From Trema orientale (lineage: Eukaryota; Streptophyta; Magnoliopsida; Rosales; Cannabaceae): a stretch of 64,000 nt of DNA. Positions 48,421 to 59,276 of the stretch are shown in pieces. Both the position numbers and the translations under genes were made by a program. The notes below the pieces were generated by a model. It saw only the letters and a list, made by a program, of their open reading frames with translations, was not told the DNA's origin and made no database searches. Where the stretch lies: NCBI GenBank assembly GCA_002914845.1, contig JXTC01000041.1:932457-996456 (forward strand), given 5' to 3'. Numbering within the stretch: position 1 is the stretch's first letter; each line of letters opens with the position of its first letter.

Positions 48421-50585
48421 GATTAATGATAGCCAATAACTGGTAACCAAATTGCACAATAACTAGATTAACAGTAACCAATAACTGGTAACTAGTAACC
48501 AGTAATCAAATTGCGCAATAACCAGATTAACGGTAACTAGTAACTAGAAACCAAATTACGCAATAGCTACAGTAACGGGTNNNNNNNNNNNNNNNNNNNN
48601 NNNNNNNNNNNNNNNNNNNNACCTATATCGTTTATTGGGCATGGGATAGTTTAATAGGTAACCAATTTGAAAATTGGCCATTAATCTTAAACTAGTAATT
48701 AGTTTGGTAACTAGAAGCTAGATTTGTTACTGATTACTAAATTGAAAATTGGTTGCCTATTCTAAAACTAGTTACCAATCTAGTAACTAAAAGCTAGATT
48801 TGTTACTGGTAACTAGAATGGTAACAGTAACTAGATTGGTAACAGTAACCAGATTGGTATTTAGAAGTTAGATTAGTTAATAGTTACTAAATAGAGTAAA
48901 TAGTATTATAACTAATAATTAGTAACTAGTAACTAATAACTAGCTCAGAAATTAGCCAGGAGTCTTGGAACCAATAACCAAATAGATAACTGGAAGCTAG
49001 ATTGGTTATTAATTAGCAATTGTTATAATAAGTACCCAGTATGTGGTAACTAGTTTGGAAATCAGTAATGAGGAGTATGACTCAATGAAAAAAAATTGAA
49101 AAAAGAAAAAAATAAAAAATAAAATACATGAAAGAGTGACCAAATTGGTAATTAGTTACCAGTAATTAAATTAGTAACTGATAACTAAATTAGTTTCTGA
49201 AAAAAGAAAAAGTAGAAAATAATAGCTTATTATCCTATAAAGCAGTTAATGTGAATTATAAAAAAAGTACAAGGAAAAAAAAGGCAAAAAAGCAAAAAAA
49301 GAAAAAGCAATTAAAAGAATGAAAAAGAAACAAAAATAATAATAAGAAAAAGAGAAGAGCATGGCTTAATGAAAAAAAAATTGAAAAGGGAAAAAATTGA
49401 AAAATAAGAAGAGATGAACCAGTACTCAATAGTCAAATTAGTAACTAATAATCACTAACCAAAATTGGTAATTGATACTAAATAACTAAATTGATAACTG
49501 ATAACTAGATTAGTTTACGATAACTATTGGCTACTGTTGTAATTGGTAACCAGTCACTAGTAACTAGTCACCAGTCTTTGTAAGTAGCCATCAATTTTGC
49601 CACTAAGTGGAAAAAAAAAAACAGTAACTAGTAACTAATTTCAGTCTTTGTAACTAGCCATTAGTATGGAAACTAATAACTAGATTGGTATTGTATGGAA
49701 ATCTGAAACCAGTAACTAGTAACTAACATAGTTATCGACAGATACTGTTTAGAATTCGTAACTATTCTGGTCACTAGTAACTGGTAAATAGTCACCAGTC
49801 TAAGTGGCTATCATTCTAGAAACTAGTAGCTAGATTGGTTACAAGTAACCAATACTAGTAACTGGTAACTTGTCACCAGTTTAAGTGGCCACCAGTCTGG
49901 AAACTAGTAACCTAAATGGTCACCATAGTTTTTTAAGTACTTATTATTTATTGAAATACCTAAAAAATATTTATTCTGGTCACGAATAACCGGTAAAAAG
50001 TCACTAGTCTAAGTGACTACCAGTCTAAAAATTAGTAGCTAGATTAGTTACTAGTAACCAGTATTAGTAACCAGTAACTTGTCACCAGTTTAAGTGACCA
50101 CCGATCTGGAAACCAATAACCTAATTGGTTACCATAGTTTACCAAGTACTTATTATATATTGAGATAACTAAAAAAATTTATTATGATCACTAGTAACTG
50201 GTAAAAAGTCACCAGTCTAAGTGACTACTAGTTTAGAAACTAGCAGCTAGATTAGTTATTTAGTTACTTACTAGTAACCAGTACTAGTAACTGGTAACTT
50301 GTCACCAATTTAAGTGGCTACTAATCTGGAAACCAATAACCTAAATGGTTACTATAGTTTACCAAGTACTTATTATTTATTGAGATAACTAAAAAAATAT
50401 TTATTCTAAACATATTGGGAAATTGGTTAAAAGTCACCAATCTAAGTGGCTACCAGTCTAGAAACTAGTAGCTAAATTGGTTACTAGTAACTAGTAGTGG
50501 TTACTAGTAACTTGTTACCAGTTGAAGTGACTACCGGTCTAGAAGCTAGTAACGTAAATGGTTACCATAGTTTACCAAGAATTAG
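48420..50585. repeat. Array of AGTAAC/GGTTAC words, 2.2 kb
   Basis: Nearly the whole interval is built from short units such as GGTAACCAGTAACTAG and their inverses. Two A-rich breaks (49085-49140 and 49200-49400) and an N gap interrupt it. From about 49700 onward it has a higher-order period of 209-220 bp: C(C/G)TAA(A/T)TGGT recurs at 49911, 50120, 50340 and 50553, each followed by ACTTATTAT or similar. Similar words occur inside repeat Y at 25094-25738 and 60198-60550. Confidence 0.88.
48581..48620. other. Assembly gap (40 N)
   Basis: Undetermined bases inside the AGTAAC array; the true array length is probably not represented. Confidence 1.
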
Positions 50586-51065
50586 TGCTTTATTTTATTT
50601 TATTAAAAAAGGAAAGGAAAAAAAGAAATTAGAAAAAGAGAAAAGGGAAAACTAAAAGAATGATTTTTTTTTTAAAAAAAAAAGACCAAAAAAGGAGAGG
50701 GATAGACATGGTTCCATAAAAAAAAAGGAAAAAAGTAAAAATAAAAATGAAAAAAACAAAAAAGAGAGGAACTAGTAATTAGTACGAAATTGGTAACTAA
50801 TTTAAAAAAATGGTAATCTAGTAAAAAAAAATAAATGGAGGAAGTATTAAAAAAGAGGAAAAGAAAAAATAAAAAAAAAAAGAGGAAAAGAAATTATTTT
50901 AGAAAAAAATAAACGGAGGAATTATTAAAAAAGAGGAAAAAGAAATAAAAAAAATTAAAAAGATGAAAAAAAAAAATAACGAGTGAGAAGGGGTTTCATG
51001 AGAAATAAAATATAAAAGGAAAAAAAAAAAGAAAACAAAAAAAACAAAATGAATTTGGGAAAGTA
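50586..51065. repeat. Purine-rich low-complexity tract
   Basis: Long runs of A and G (GGAAAAAGAAA-type) with AAGAGGAAAAGAAA recurring two or three times, continuous with the A-rich breaks of the neighbouring array. Confidence 0.8.
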
Positions 51066-51560
51066 TTGAGTTTCGAACCCATGAGTTGTTAGAAAGAAAA
51101 AACAGGTATACGTTAGTGTTGGATTTTAGTCACAGATGACTTTTATTACGATTTTGCCACTTTTTATGAATTTAGAAAAAGTTCGGTTTGATTACAAGTT
51201 TGCCACCGAATTTTGACACAATATTTTAAAAAATACCATCCATACACCGTATAAAATTTTATTCTATTTTAGTATCGTATTTCTCTAATTGTTTTCAATT
51301 TTTAAAGAGAAAACTCATAAAAACCCTTGTCTTACCTTAGTTAGGGCCGTCAAAAGGCTTCTTTGTCCAAAAAAATTGGAAAATCCAGGAGTCTCTTATT
51401 TTTTATTGTTTTAATGTATTTATTTGTTTATTTATTTTCATGTTATGTATTTAGTCTATAAGATATCTAAGAAGATCAATCGTAGGAGCGGAGCGTGTTG
51501 ATTAACTCAAGAAATTACTGAAAAGCAAAATTATTTCGCAAGATTGATAAATAAACAAAA
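51066..51560. other. Spacer upstream of the coiled-coil gene
   Basis: No gene recognised. AT-rich, moderately complex DNA between the purine-rich tract and the TTGAC repeats. Confidence 0.5.
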
Positions 51561-51568
51561 TAAATGTA

Positions 51569-51631
51569 GTTGACTTTATTTCCGTGGGGAGCAAGTGTTT
51601 TCTTGACTTTATTTCCGTGGGAAGCAAGTGT
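51569..51631 (+). promoter_or_regulatory. Duplicated TTGAC-containing element upstream of the coiled-coil gene
   Basis: The block TTGACTTTATTTCCGTGGG followed by (G/A)AGCAAGTG occurs twice, at 51570 and 51604. TTGAC is the core of a W-box (WRKY site). The same doubled block recurs at 56216 and 56270. The block lies about 180-245 bp before the end of the leader exon, so it is within promoter distance. Confidence 0.5.
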
Positions 51632-51813
51632 TTTCCTTTATTTATTTTTTCTGAAAAAAAAACAACTTGCCTTGATGACAGACTTGTTCTGCTAATCCAC
51701 AATCGCATCAGTTCATAGTTCATATATATAAATTATGTAGGACATGATTAGGACCATTTAAGTTAGCAGACAGCTCGTTCCTTTCCTACAATTAGTTCTG
51801 TAAGTCACTTGAG

Positions 51814-52051
51814 GTAACATTTCTTTTACCGTTCTAAATTTTTCTAAGAAATTTCATGTATATAATTTTACACCTACTTATCCGCCAATTATATCTGTGT
51901 CAATGACCGTTTAATTTGGTTAATAATATTTTTCTTTGTTTATTTATTTAATTTGAAACAACTTCTCTTGTCCGAGCTTTATCATATGATTCTCAGTCAT
52001 GAACTGCCCAAAGATTCAAGTTTTTCTTACCTTATCTTGTATTGTGATCAG
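51814..52051 (+). other. 5' UTR intron of the coiled-coil gene
   Basis: Donor GAG|GTAACATTT at 51813/51814 and acceptor TTGTGATCAG ending at 52051, five bases before the ATG. The same leader-exon end and donor (CTGAG|GTAACATTT) is preserved in the truncated copy at about 56382, which supports the boundary. Confidence 0.6.
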
Positions 52052-52056
52052 GCAAA

Positions 52057-53153
52057 ATGGAAGAAGTGGAAGCTAATTATTTCCTCAAAATTGAAAATCA
52101 AATATACAAATTCAATCTTTTGGGAGACAAACATAATGCGTGTACAAACGAGAGCAAGAAGCCAGATATTCCTGAGCCTAAAGGTCCAAAACATGAAGAC
52201 TACCCAAATTTAATTACTACGGAAATTGTGAAGCTGATCAATAAGTTGTATCAAGAAAAACTTGACATCATCCAAACACAAGAGATGGAGGTACTTAAGG
52301 CCTTGTTCGGTAACATTTTTATTTTTAAAAGTGAAACCAATGATAAATATCTAATTTCCACAATGTCGTTTGAGAAGATCTTCACCATTCTTTTATTTTT
52401 AATTATTTTTAAAAAATAAAATATAAAAATTTTAATAAACAAGTACTTAATCTAAATATTGATTTTTATATTTGGTCTTCCTCTTCCTATTTTTATATTC
52501 CGTCTTCATATCAAACTGAGATACATCACATGCTAGTAAATTTACTTTACTCATCAACTTATTACTTCAATAGGGTTATCGAAACTGTATTAGTTATGAA
52601 TTGCAAGCATTATACCATCGTGAAGCGCAAATAGTACACAAGATGACCCAAAATTGGAAGAAGTTGGATATTTTCAAATCATTTCTAGACAAGCTTAATT
52701 TGGCCAACAATTACGAAGGGGAATTTACTCAGTCATACTTGTCCCGAGAAGAGGTTGATAAACATGTAAGAATTAGCATTAATGTCCTTTCTTTTCTTTT
52801 TTTTTTCTTAATTGATCTTTTGTCTTTAATTATTGAAATGTTATGATCAGAAATTACATTTTCGGATTCGACATGGAACTAGAAGTTCTTTGGTCAAGGA
52901 AAAACAACTATTTAAACGTATCAATGCAGGTCAACAAATGGATGTTGTTGACTATTCGTCACGGGAAAACGAGGTTAATAATCTAGTAAGTTTTTAAGTA
53001 CATCTGAGCTTGTTTTGTAACGTTTTTAATTTTGTCTTATGTATTTAAAGGTGAAAATGAACGATGATAATTTTTTCAAATAACCATATTAAGAAATGTG
53101 AATTCATTTTACTTGATTTTGATTCGCTAATTGATCGTTTCTTCTCAATGTTG

Positions 53154-53197
<44 letters not shown>

Positions 53198-54256
53198 GAT
53201 TATTATTATTATTATTACTACTACCTTTTTTGGGTAAGAAAAAGTATTATGCTCTGAATATCATTGATTTGCCTTGATCAGGAGTTGCATTTTCATATTC
53301 GAGACGGAAGTACAAGTAGTTTGGGCAGGGAAAAACAGCTATGCAAAAAGAAAGCAGGTCAACGAAAGGTGGTTGTTGACTATTACTCGTCAAGGGAAGA
53401 AGAGATTAACAATTCAGTAAGTTTAAGTATTAGGGTTTGTTTCGTAACATTTTTATTTTTATTTTTTTGGCTTTTTATATTTAAAAGTGAAATGAATGCT
53501 TTGTACAGTTTCAAATAAACTATTGAGTCGTTATAAAAGAACATATTGATTAAAAATATCAAATTATTTTAGATAATTACATTATACTAATTAATCTTTT
53601 CTTTATAACTTTTGTTGCTTATCAATTCAATTGTAAATTTTGTTGAAACAGAGTTTGTTGTATCGCCAAATGCGATGCGAGAAAATTTATAGAGAGGGAG
53701 CTAAAGATCGTCTCAAAGAAATTATTGAACAACGTGAATGGCGTTTAAAGGATACCATAGCTGAAGCTATTGTACAAGGAAAGACTCAAAACAACTTGAA
53801 TTCTAACAAGAAAGCCATACGGGACGAAATGAAAGTAAGGATTTTGAATAAGATGAACATTTTGCTTATATTTATGTTTGAGACTTATGTGATAATACTT
53901 TATTTGTCGTACTATAAAATGATTGGGAGGTTTTCAAATTAATTAACTATTTCTTGAGAACATCTTCACTTTTTATTTATCTTTTGAAAAATGATGTACT
54001 CGTAAAGTGATTAATGATGTCTTTTACTTGATTTGTTGTACAGGTTTTATGTGATGAATTAGAGGAATTAAGGAAACGGAAGATGGGACTGGGGGAGGAA
54101 ATCGGTTGTCATAAAAGGAAATTGAAGAATGTAGAGAAGGAAATAAGTTCCATAAGTAAGAAGCAAGGGCTTGATATAAATAAATATCAGAAGAAGAGGA
54201 AAGAAGCCTATGAATACCTTCTAAAACTGATAAAACAACAAGACACAACATTGTAA
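52057..54256 (+). CDS. Coiled-coil protein, proton pump interactor-like, six exons
   Basis: The exons are 52057-52290, 52574-52765, 52851-52985, 53282-53416, 53652-53834 and 54044-54256. All have lengths divisible by three, all introns are phase 0 with GT-AG ends, and together they encode 363 residues ending LLKLIKQQDTTL. Exons 3 and 4 are tandem duplicates, each 45 codons: KLHFRIRHGTRSSL to EVNNL and ELHFHIRDGSTSSL to EINNS, with about 28 identical positions. From residue 233 onward the protein is strongly charged and helical, with likely coiled coil (EELRKRKMGLGEEI to LKNVEKEISSI). The (I)RxG/H...(K/R)EKQL blocks and the RKEAYEYLLKL tail recall plant proton pump interactor (PPI) proteins, which bind the plasma-membrane H+-ATPase. 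That link is tentative. No signal peptide or membrane span. The intact six-exon structure indicates a real gene; the function is not established. Confidence 0.78.
53158..53219. repeat. (ATT)n microsatellite in intron 3
   Basis: About twenty ATT units with one or two interruptions, within the intron between the duplicated exons of the coiled-coil gene. Confidence 0.92.
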
Positions 54257-54327
54257 AATTTCAAAGAACTTACATTGCTTGTAGTCTCGTACCGATAATT
54301 ATAAGTTAATTTCCACTATTTTATATT

Positions 54328-54499
54328 GGGGATGGCTACGGTAGGGGCGTCCCTACGTAGGGTCATGCCTTAATTATCGTTGGATAGGAATCTGTGGGGA
54401 ATAACGGGAATCTGTAGAGAATCTATTTATATACAGATTCACATCCAACGGTGAATAGACAGGGCCCTACGTAGGGGCGCCCCTACTGTAGACGCGCCC
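54328..54499. mobile_element. MULE-type MITE, subfamily B, copy 4
   Basis: 172 bp, left end GGGGATGGCTACGGTAGGGG, right end (reverse strand) GGGCGCGTCTACAGTAGGGG. A perfect 9-bp duplication TTTTATATT flanks it (54319-54327 and 54500-54508). It lies 71 bp past the stop codon of the coiled-coil gene, so it may sit in the 3' UTR. Confidence 0.93.
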
Positions 54500-55083
54500 T
54501 TTTATATTTGTTCAACAACAAAGTTTACGGAATGATAATCTTGGCCAATTTTTGTTTGTATATCTTGATCTAGTTCTAGTTTGTTGTACTGCGAAAAAGA
54601 ACAATCCAATTCTAAAAACTATTCCAGCAAAAAGGGAAAAAAATGTGCATCTATGTTAAATTTCTTCAATTTCGATGTCACTTTTAATTTGGTTCTATAA
54701 TTTGTATGATCTATTGGTCTCTATAGATTTTTTTCCTTTCATTAAAATGCATTTCTTGAGTTTTGCAAAAAGAATAAAAATATCTTTTTTCTGTAGTTTG
54801 TTTTCTTAATTAAAAAGTACATTAATTCATTAAAATAACAATTCCAAAACAGAGATCAAATTATAGAAAAATCGATAAAACTATTATATTCGATTGATAT
54901 CTAGAGAAGAAAAAACTATGCACAACACGTAGATCTCATGCATGCAGCTGGTATCTGTGAGAAACAAATACCTAAGTACTAGTAAAAAAAAGAAAATAAA
55001 ATAAAAAGAAAATCTATAAAAATAATTTTCCTCAGGAAATCCATAGAAATTGTACAGAGGAGCAAGATTAAGTTCTTGAGAAG
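54500..55083. other. Intergenic, no gene recognised
   Basis: AT-rich spacer downstream of the coiled-coil gene. Confidence 0.5.
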
Positions 55084-55462
55084 AGTTAACTGCAAAAAAG
55101 AATTCTTGAAATTTGGCCTTTCTACAGTTTAAATTCTAAGTTTTGGTTTCAGCAAAAAAAAAAAAAAAAAAAAAAACCTCCAAATTTTGAAATTCAAAAA
55201 ATTTGTACCTTTTGCCCATATTTTGACAAATTTATTCCTTCCAAAAGTTGAATCTAGATCTAAATTATGTTATTTTGGTTTTCTGAAAGTTAAAATATTA
55301 ACAGAATACATCGTTTGGACTAACATAAAGTGCGTAAAATAGGGACAGAAGGTTCAAATTTTTGGAAATTTAAAGTGTGGATGATTTTTTTGCAGAAACC
55401 AAAACTCATGATTTAAATTGCAGAAAGACTAAACATGAGGGTATTTTTTAGTAGTTAACTCT
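55084..55462. mobile_element. TIR MITE, about 380 bp
   Basis: The left end GAGTTAACTGCAAAAAAGAA matches the reverse complement of the right end, GAGTTAACTACTAAAAAATA. Both continue to CTTTCT(A/G)CA(G/A)TTTAAAT and AGTTTTGGTTTC. A poly-A run sits near the left arm (about 55155-55177). Non-coding. Confidence 0.72.
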
Positions 55463-55671
55463 TTTGATAAAAACTATGGATTTGTTTTCATTCTATTTTA
55501 CTTTTTTAGAAGTTTTAAATGAGGTCCTAACATACCAAATTTTTAATACCAACACATGCAGTATGTGATTTGTTATCTATTGTGGAAAATACTATTGCAT
55601 AATACAAATTTCTTTTTTGAATAAATTACAATAGAAAAAAAAATACTATTATACTATTACTTCTTTTTTGA

Positions 55672-55890
55672 ATTGAGGATGGAGAATTTGAACCTTAAAA
55701 CTCAATATTGAAGGTGAGGTGATGGGTAATATAAGTTTCTCTTTTATGAATTGAAGGTTGGAGAATTGAATCTTAAACCTCAATATTGGAGTCGTGGTGA
55801 TTGGTAATATAAATTTTTATTTTGAATAAATTATTACAAAAAATACTACAATGCAATTATTATTATTATTTGAATTGAGGATGGGGATTT
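55672..55890. repeat. About 85-bp tandem repeat, 2.5 units
   Basis: GAATTGAGGATGGAGAATTTG, GAATTGAAGGTTGGAGAATT and GAATTGAGGATGGGGATTTA open successive units. Each full unit also has CTCAATATTG and GGTAATATAA. Diverged. Confidence 0.7.
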
Positions 55891-56149
55891 AAACATTAAA
55901 ACAAGCTAAGCTTATGACCACACACGTGTATAATTCGTTCGATTTGAAAATAGTTGCATAAAAGTATGTCAACGTAGTATTTAACATGAATTTAATTTAT
56001 TGGTCATAAATTACATATTATCTACCTAAAATTTATAAATATTAAATAACAAGAAAAAATAATAAGGATAGAAGGATAACCTACAATGATAAAAATAATA
56101 AGGATAGAAGGAAAACCAACAATGATATATATACAGTGAGTTGAAGAAT

Positions 56150-56690
56150 AAATAAAGCGTTTGATCATGATCAACGGTGGAAGAGTAGCACGTTGGCTAT
56201 ATTTCCAATAAACAGTTGACTTTCTTTCCGTGGGGAGCAAGATTTTTCTTTTTTTTTCCCCATAAACAGTTGACTCTCTTTCCGTGGGGAGCAAGGTCTT
56301 TTTTTGTTTGAGAGGCTTATATCTTAAAGTTCGCAGTCAACTTGATCCAGCCCTAGAAGTCCTGTGTGTCACTGTCACCTGAGGTAACATTTTAATCCCT
56401 TGTTTCATGTTCGCTTTTTTTCCTTTCTTTTTTTTTTTCTTTTTAAATTATAAATAAAAACATATGAGATATACAGATTGAGATCTTGTCAAGTGTCACG
56501 AGCTTGAAGCATTGATTTGACAATTACATAAAATTTTTAAATTACTATTTAATTAATTTGATTACTATTTTATTTATTTCTTCAATTTGAAACAAACTTC
56601 TTTTCCTAGTTTTATAATATGATTCCCAATTATGATCCAAGTCATGGTCTTTCTTTTTTTCTTTTTTTTAATTTTTTGTATTGTTTAAAA
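56150..56690 (+). pseudogene. Truncated copy of coiled-coil gene promoter and leader
   Basis: Matches the region 51540-52045: a doubled TTGACTTTCTTTCCGTGGGG block (56216 and 56270), a leader exon ending CCTGAG before GTAACATTT, and a following intron-like part with CTTTTCCTAGTTTTATAATA and ATGATTCCCA (compare ATCATATGATTCTCAGTCAT in copy 1). Homology fades at about 56690, just where the first coding exon should begin, and no trace of that exon follows. The copy has the control region but not the coding region of its parent. Confidence 0.65.
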
Positions 56691-57104
56691 AATAATGTAA
56701 GAACTCTAAAAGGGTATTCATGTTTGATTAATAAACCTTCCCTTTAGATATTACCTCCCATAATATATCTCATTAAAAACCTAATTAGAAAAAATCCAAT
56801 GGAAAAAAATTCTAATATGGGAAAAAGAGTACATATTTTGCGAATACTAGTTATTGTTGCAACTATGATTGTTTTGATGTAGATGTTACATGCGTATTTG
56901 TCTGGTTGTATATGTTCCCTTAGCAAATCTGATGCTGCATTCACTGTCTTTCTAGATCTTAGACAAGTGTCCTGTACGATTTTCTTTCTAGATCCATGTT
57001 CATATTGTTATATAAGATAATGTATATACGTATATCTGAATTCATTTGTTGAATTCATTCACTTTATATTTACTCAACAAAAAAAGTAAAGCATTAGAAA
57101 ATCT

Positions 57105-58100
57105 TGTAGCTTTCTCTCTCCATCGGGTTGTTGTGTTTAGAAAGCAGAAGAAAAAAATTTAAACTAAGAAGACAACATTCTTTCTTCTTTTTTCTTTTGG
57201 ATGAGGTAGGAAGAAGACGACGACATTAACCTCATTAACTCTGTTGAAAACGATGGAGTTGATTTAAATGATGTAGCATTCTCTTATAGAGTGCATAGAG
57301 AATGTGACAGGATTCTGGGACTTGGATCTGCCGTTCATCCTATAAGAAAACGCCACGTCATGGTCCCTAGTGTTTCTAACAGAGTTAGTGGGGGTTAAAG
57401 ACGTCTCTTTATTTATTTTGATTTTCTAATATGGTCAAAATAAGTTGATACCCAGAATCAGATTGCCTCTTCTCTTCTTGAGTTGGTCTAATCCATCAAC
57501 CCACCAGGTACAAATCATCAGTCATTAATCATCTAATGATTTTTTTCAACGCATATATTCTTAGCAGTTTCTTCTCATTTAGCAATCATAATTAATTTCT
57601 TTAAATCATGTCGAACCTCTTATTAATAGAAGAAGAACACTGCAAGAGATGTCCTTGATTCGATGGCAGGAGAGCGAATTCAAAGGAGGCATTTATCAAT
57701 CAACATCAATTTCTTTAAGTTACATAAGCGGTAGATGGTGCCATATGGTGGTCTTGGAGAGGAAGACGTTGATGGGTATAGATCTTGTGGCGGTGGAGGT
57801 GATCTATGCTGTAGATGATGGTAATCGGAGACAAAGGCAATTTATATATACAAATATTTTAATGACAACACATACATAATATATATGAATTGATTTAGTA
57901 ATTTTATGTACTTTTCTCTCTCCTCTAGTATGTTGTGTTCTTAAAAACAAAAGAAAAAAAGGAAGAGGACGATACTAGTCCCACTTAACTCTATTAAAAA
58001 GACTAAAACTCACTTAATGGTGTGGCATTTTCTTATAGGATAGACACAAAATGGGACGAGTATTTGGACATAGGATTATCAGATTTCTTCCCTCACAAAA
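57105..58100 (+). other. Duplicated exon-like blocks of unknown origin
   Basis: Two similar stretches, about 57105-57345 and 57910-58095, share CTTTCTCTCTCC, TTGTTGTGTT, GGAAGA(A/G)GACGA and GCATT(C/T)TCTTATA. In the first, an AG|...|GT-bounded block (57210-57381) is open and reads EEDDDINLINSVENDGVDLN and then DVAFSYRVHRECDRILGLGS. The second has stops. Between them is another open block (57632-57720) reading KKNTARDVLDSMAGERIQRR. I recognise no family. They may be remnants of a gene that once used the truncated promoter to the left. Confidence 0.35.
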
Positions 58101-58145
58101 TTATCTGGTCAAAAGAAAATCCTTTTTGATTTTTTTTTTTGAGGG

Positions 58146-59276
58146 GAGATTTTTTTTTTTTTTTTTGTTAATATGAAATTCATAAAACGCTCAAAGACAA
58201 AAGGCAAAGTCACCAAAATATGAGAGGGACAAAATCAGTCCCTTACAACAAAATTACAGACAAAGTGAGAAATAGAGGAAGTATCCAAAGCACCAAAAGT
58301 ATTGGATCTACTAGCCCACTTAGCAATATTATGAGCCAAATAATTTGTTGAACGCAGGATAAAAGAGTATTCCACTTACCCCAGCTCCATGCCCAAGTTT
58401 AAAATCTCCTCAACAATCAATTGTATGCTCCAGGCCGGGTGAGATAGACCTTGAAGAGAATTAATAAGCTTCTGGCAATCAGACTCCAAGATGACTGGTT
58501 GGAGACTTTTCAAATGCACCTACAATAGACCCTCCTTCAAGGCCAGAGCTTCTACAATGCAAGGCTCAATTGTGTTAACCTTGATCACTGAGGCAAAGAG
58601 AATAACACTATTGCTGTCTCGTCTCACATAAGCACACACTGAAAATGCTTCCCTCACAGCTGCATCACAACTTACTTTAACCCACCTTGGAGGAAGAGGG
58701 GTCCACAAAGGGGGAGGCAAATGTCCTCTACCCAAAAGTTGACTCAGTGCATCAATTTGACCTGTGAAGGCCCATTTCACACACTTGATAAGATCAAAAA
58801 GGGATTGTGGAACACCCCATGTGTGATTTGGTTCCTTTCCTACTAGATAGTACCAACACAAACTGAAGCAAAAATTAAAAATGGCTGGAAGTCCTCTTGC
58901 TCCTTCGACACTATCGTCTTCTTATAGATTTTGGTAAACCAGTCCTCAACGTCCCTGGAATCTAAAATTGTTATATCTTATGCCCCAACATGAAGTAAAC
59001 AATAAGGATTTGGCAATATGACAATCCCAAAATAAGTGAATATTGGTCCCTCAACTAAACCACAAAGCCGGTAGCTCACATCTTCTATGTGGAGGATATC
59101 AGCCAATCTTTGTCTTGTAGGCATAACATCATTTAAAATGCTCCACCACAACAAATGATGCCTAGGGTGTAACTTAGACTTCCAAAGACTTTTCCAAAGG
59201 TCTAGTTGAAAAGTGTTACCAAAGGAGTATCTCGCTTTGATAAGTCTGTTGTAAGCATTTTTAACCAAAAAAAGAC
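58146..59276 (-). pseudogene. LINE (non-LTR retrotransposon), 5'-truncated 3' end
   Basis: On the minus strand this begins with a zinc-finger RVT region (VKNAYNRLIKARYSFG, LWKSKLHPRHHLLWWSILND, MPTRQRLADI). An RNase H-like segment follows (WVKVSCDAAVRE, VILFASVIKVNTIEPCIVEA, ALALKEGLL, then VILESDCQKLINSL). A poly-A tail comes last, visible as the T run at 58149-58166. It has stops and frameshifts. Reverse transcriptase and endonuclease are missing, as expected from 5' truncation or from interruption by the SINE at its left (59277-59420). Confidence 0.88.

Noticed and set aside
48420..50585. CRISPR-like array
   Set aside because: Repeats are short, degenerate, in both orientations and without unique spacers of constant size, in a plant nuclear context.
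54024..54251. 75-codon minus-strand frame
   Set aside because: Antisense to the last exon of the coiled-coil gene.
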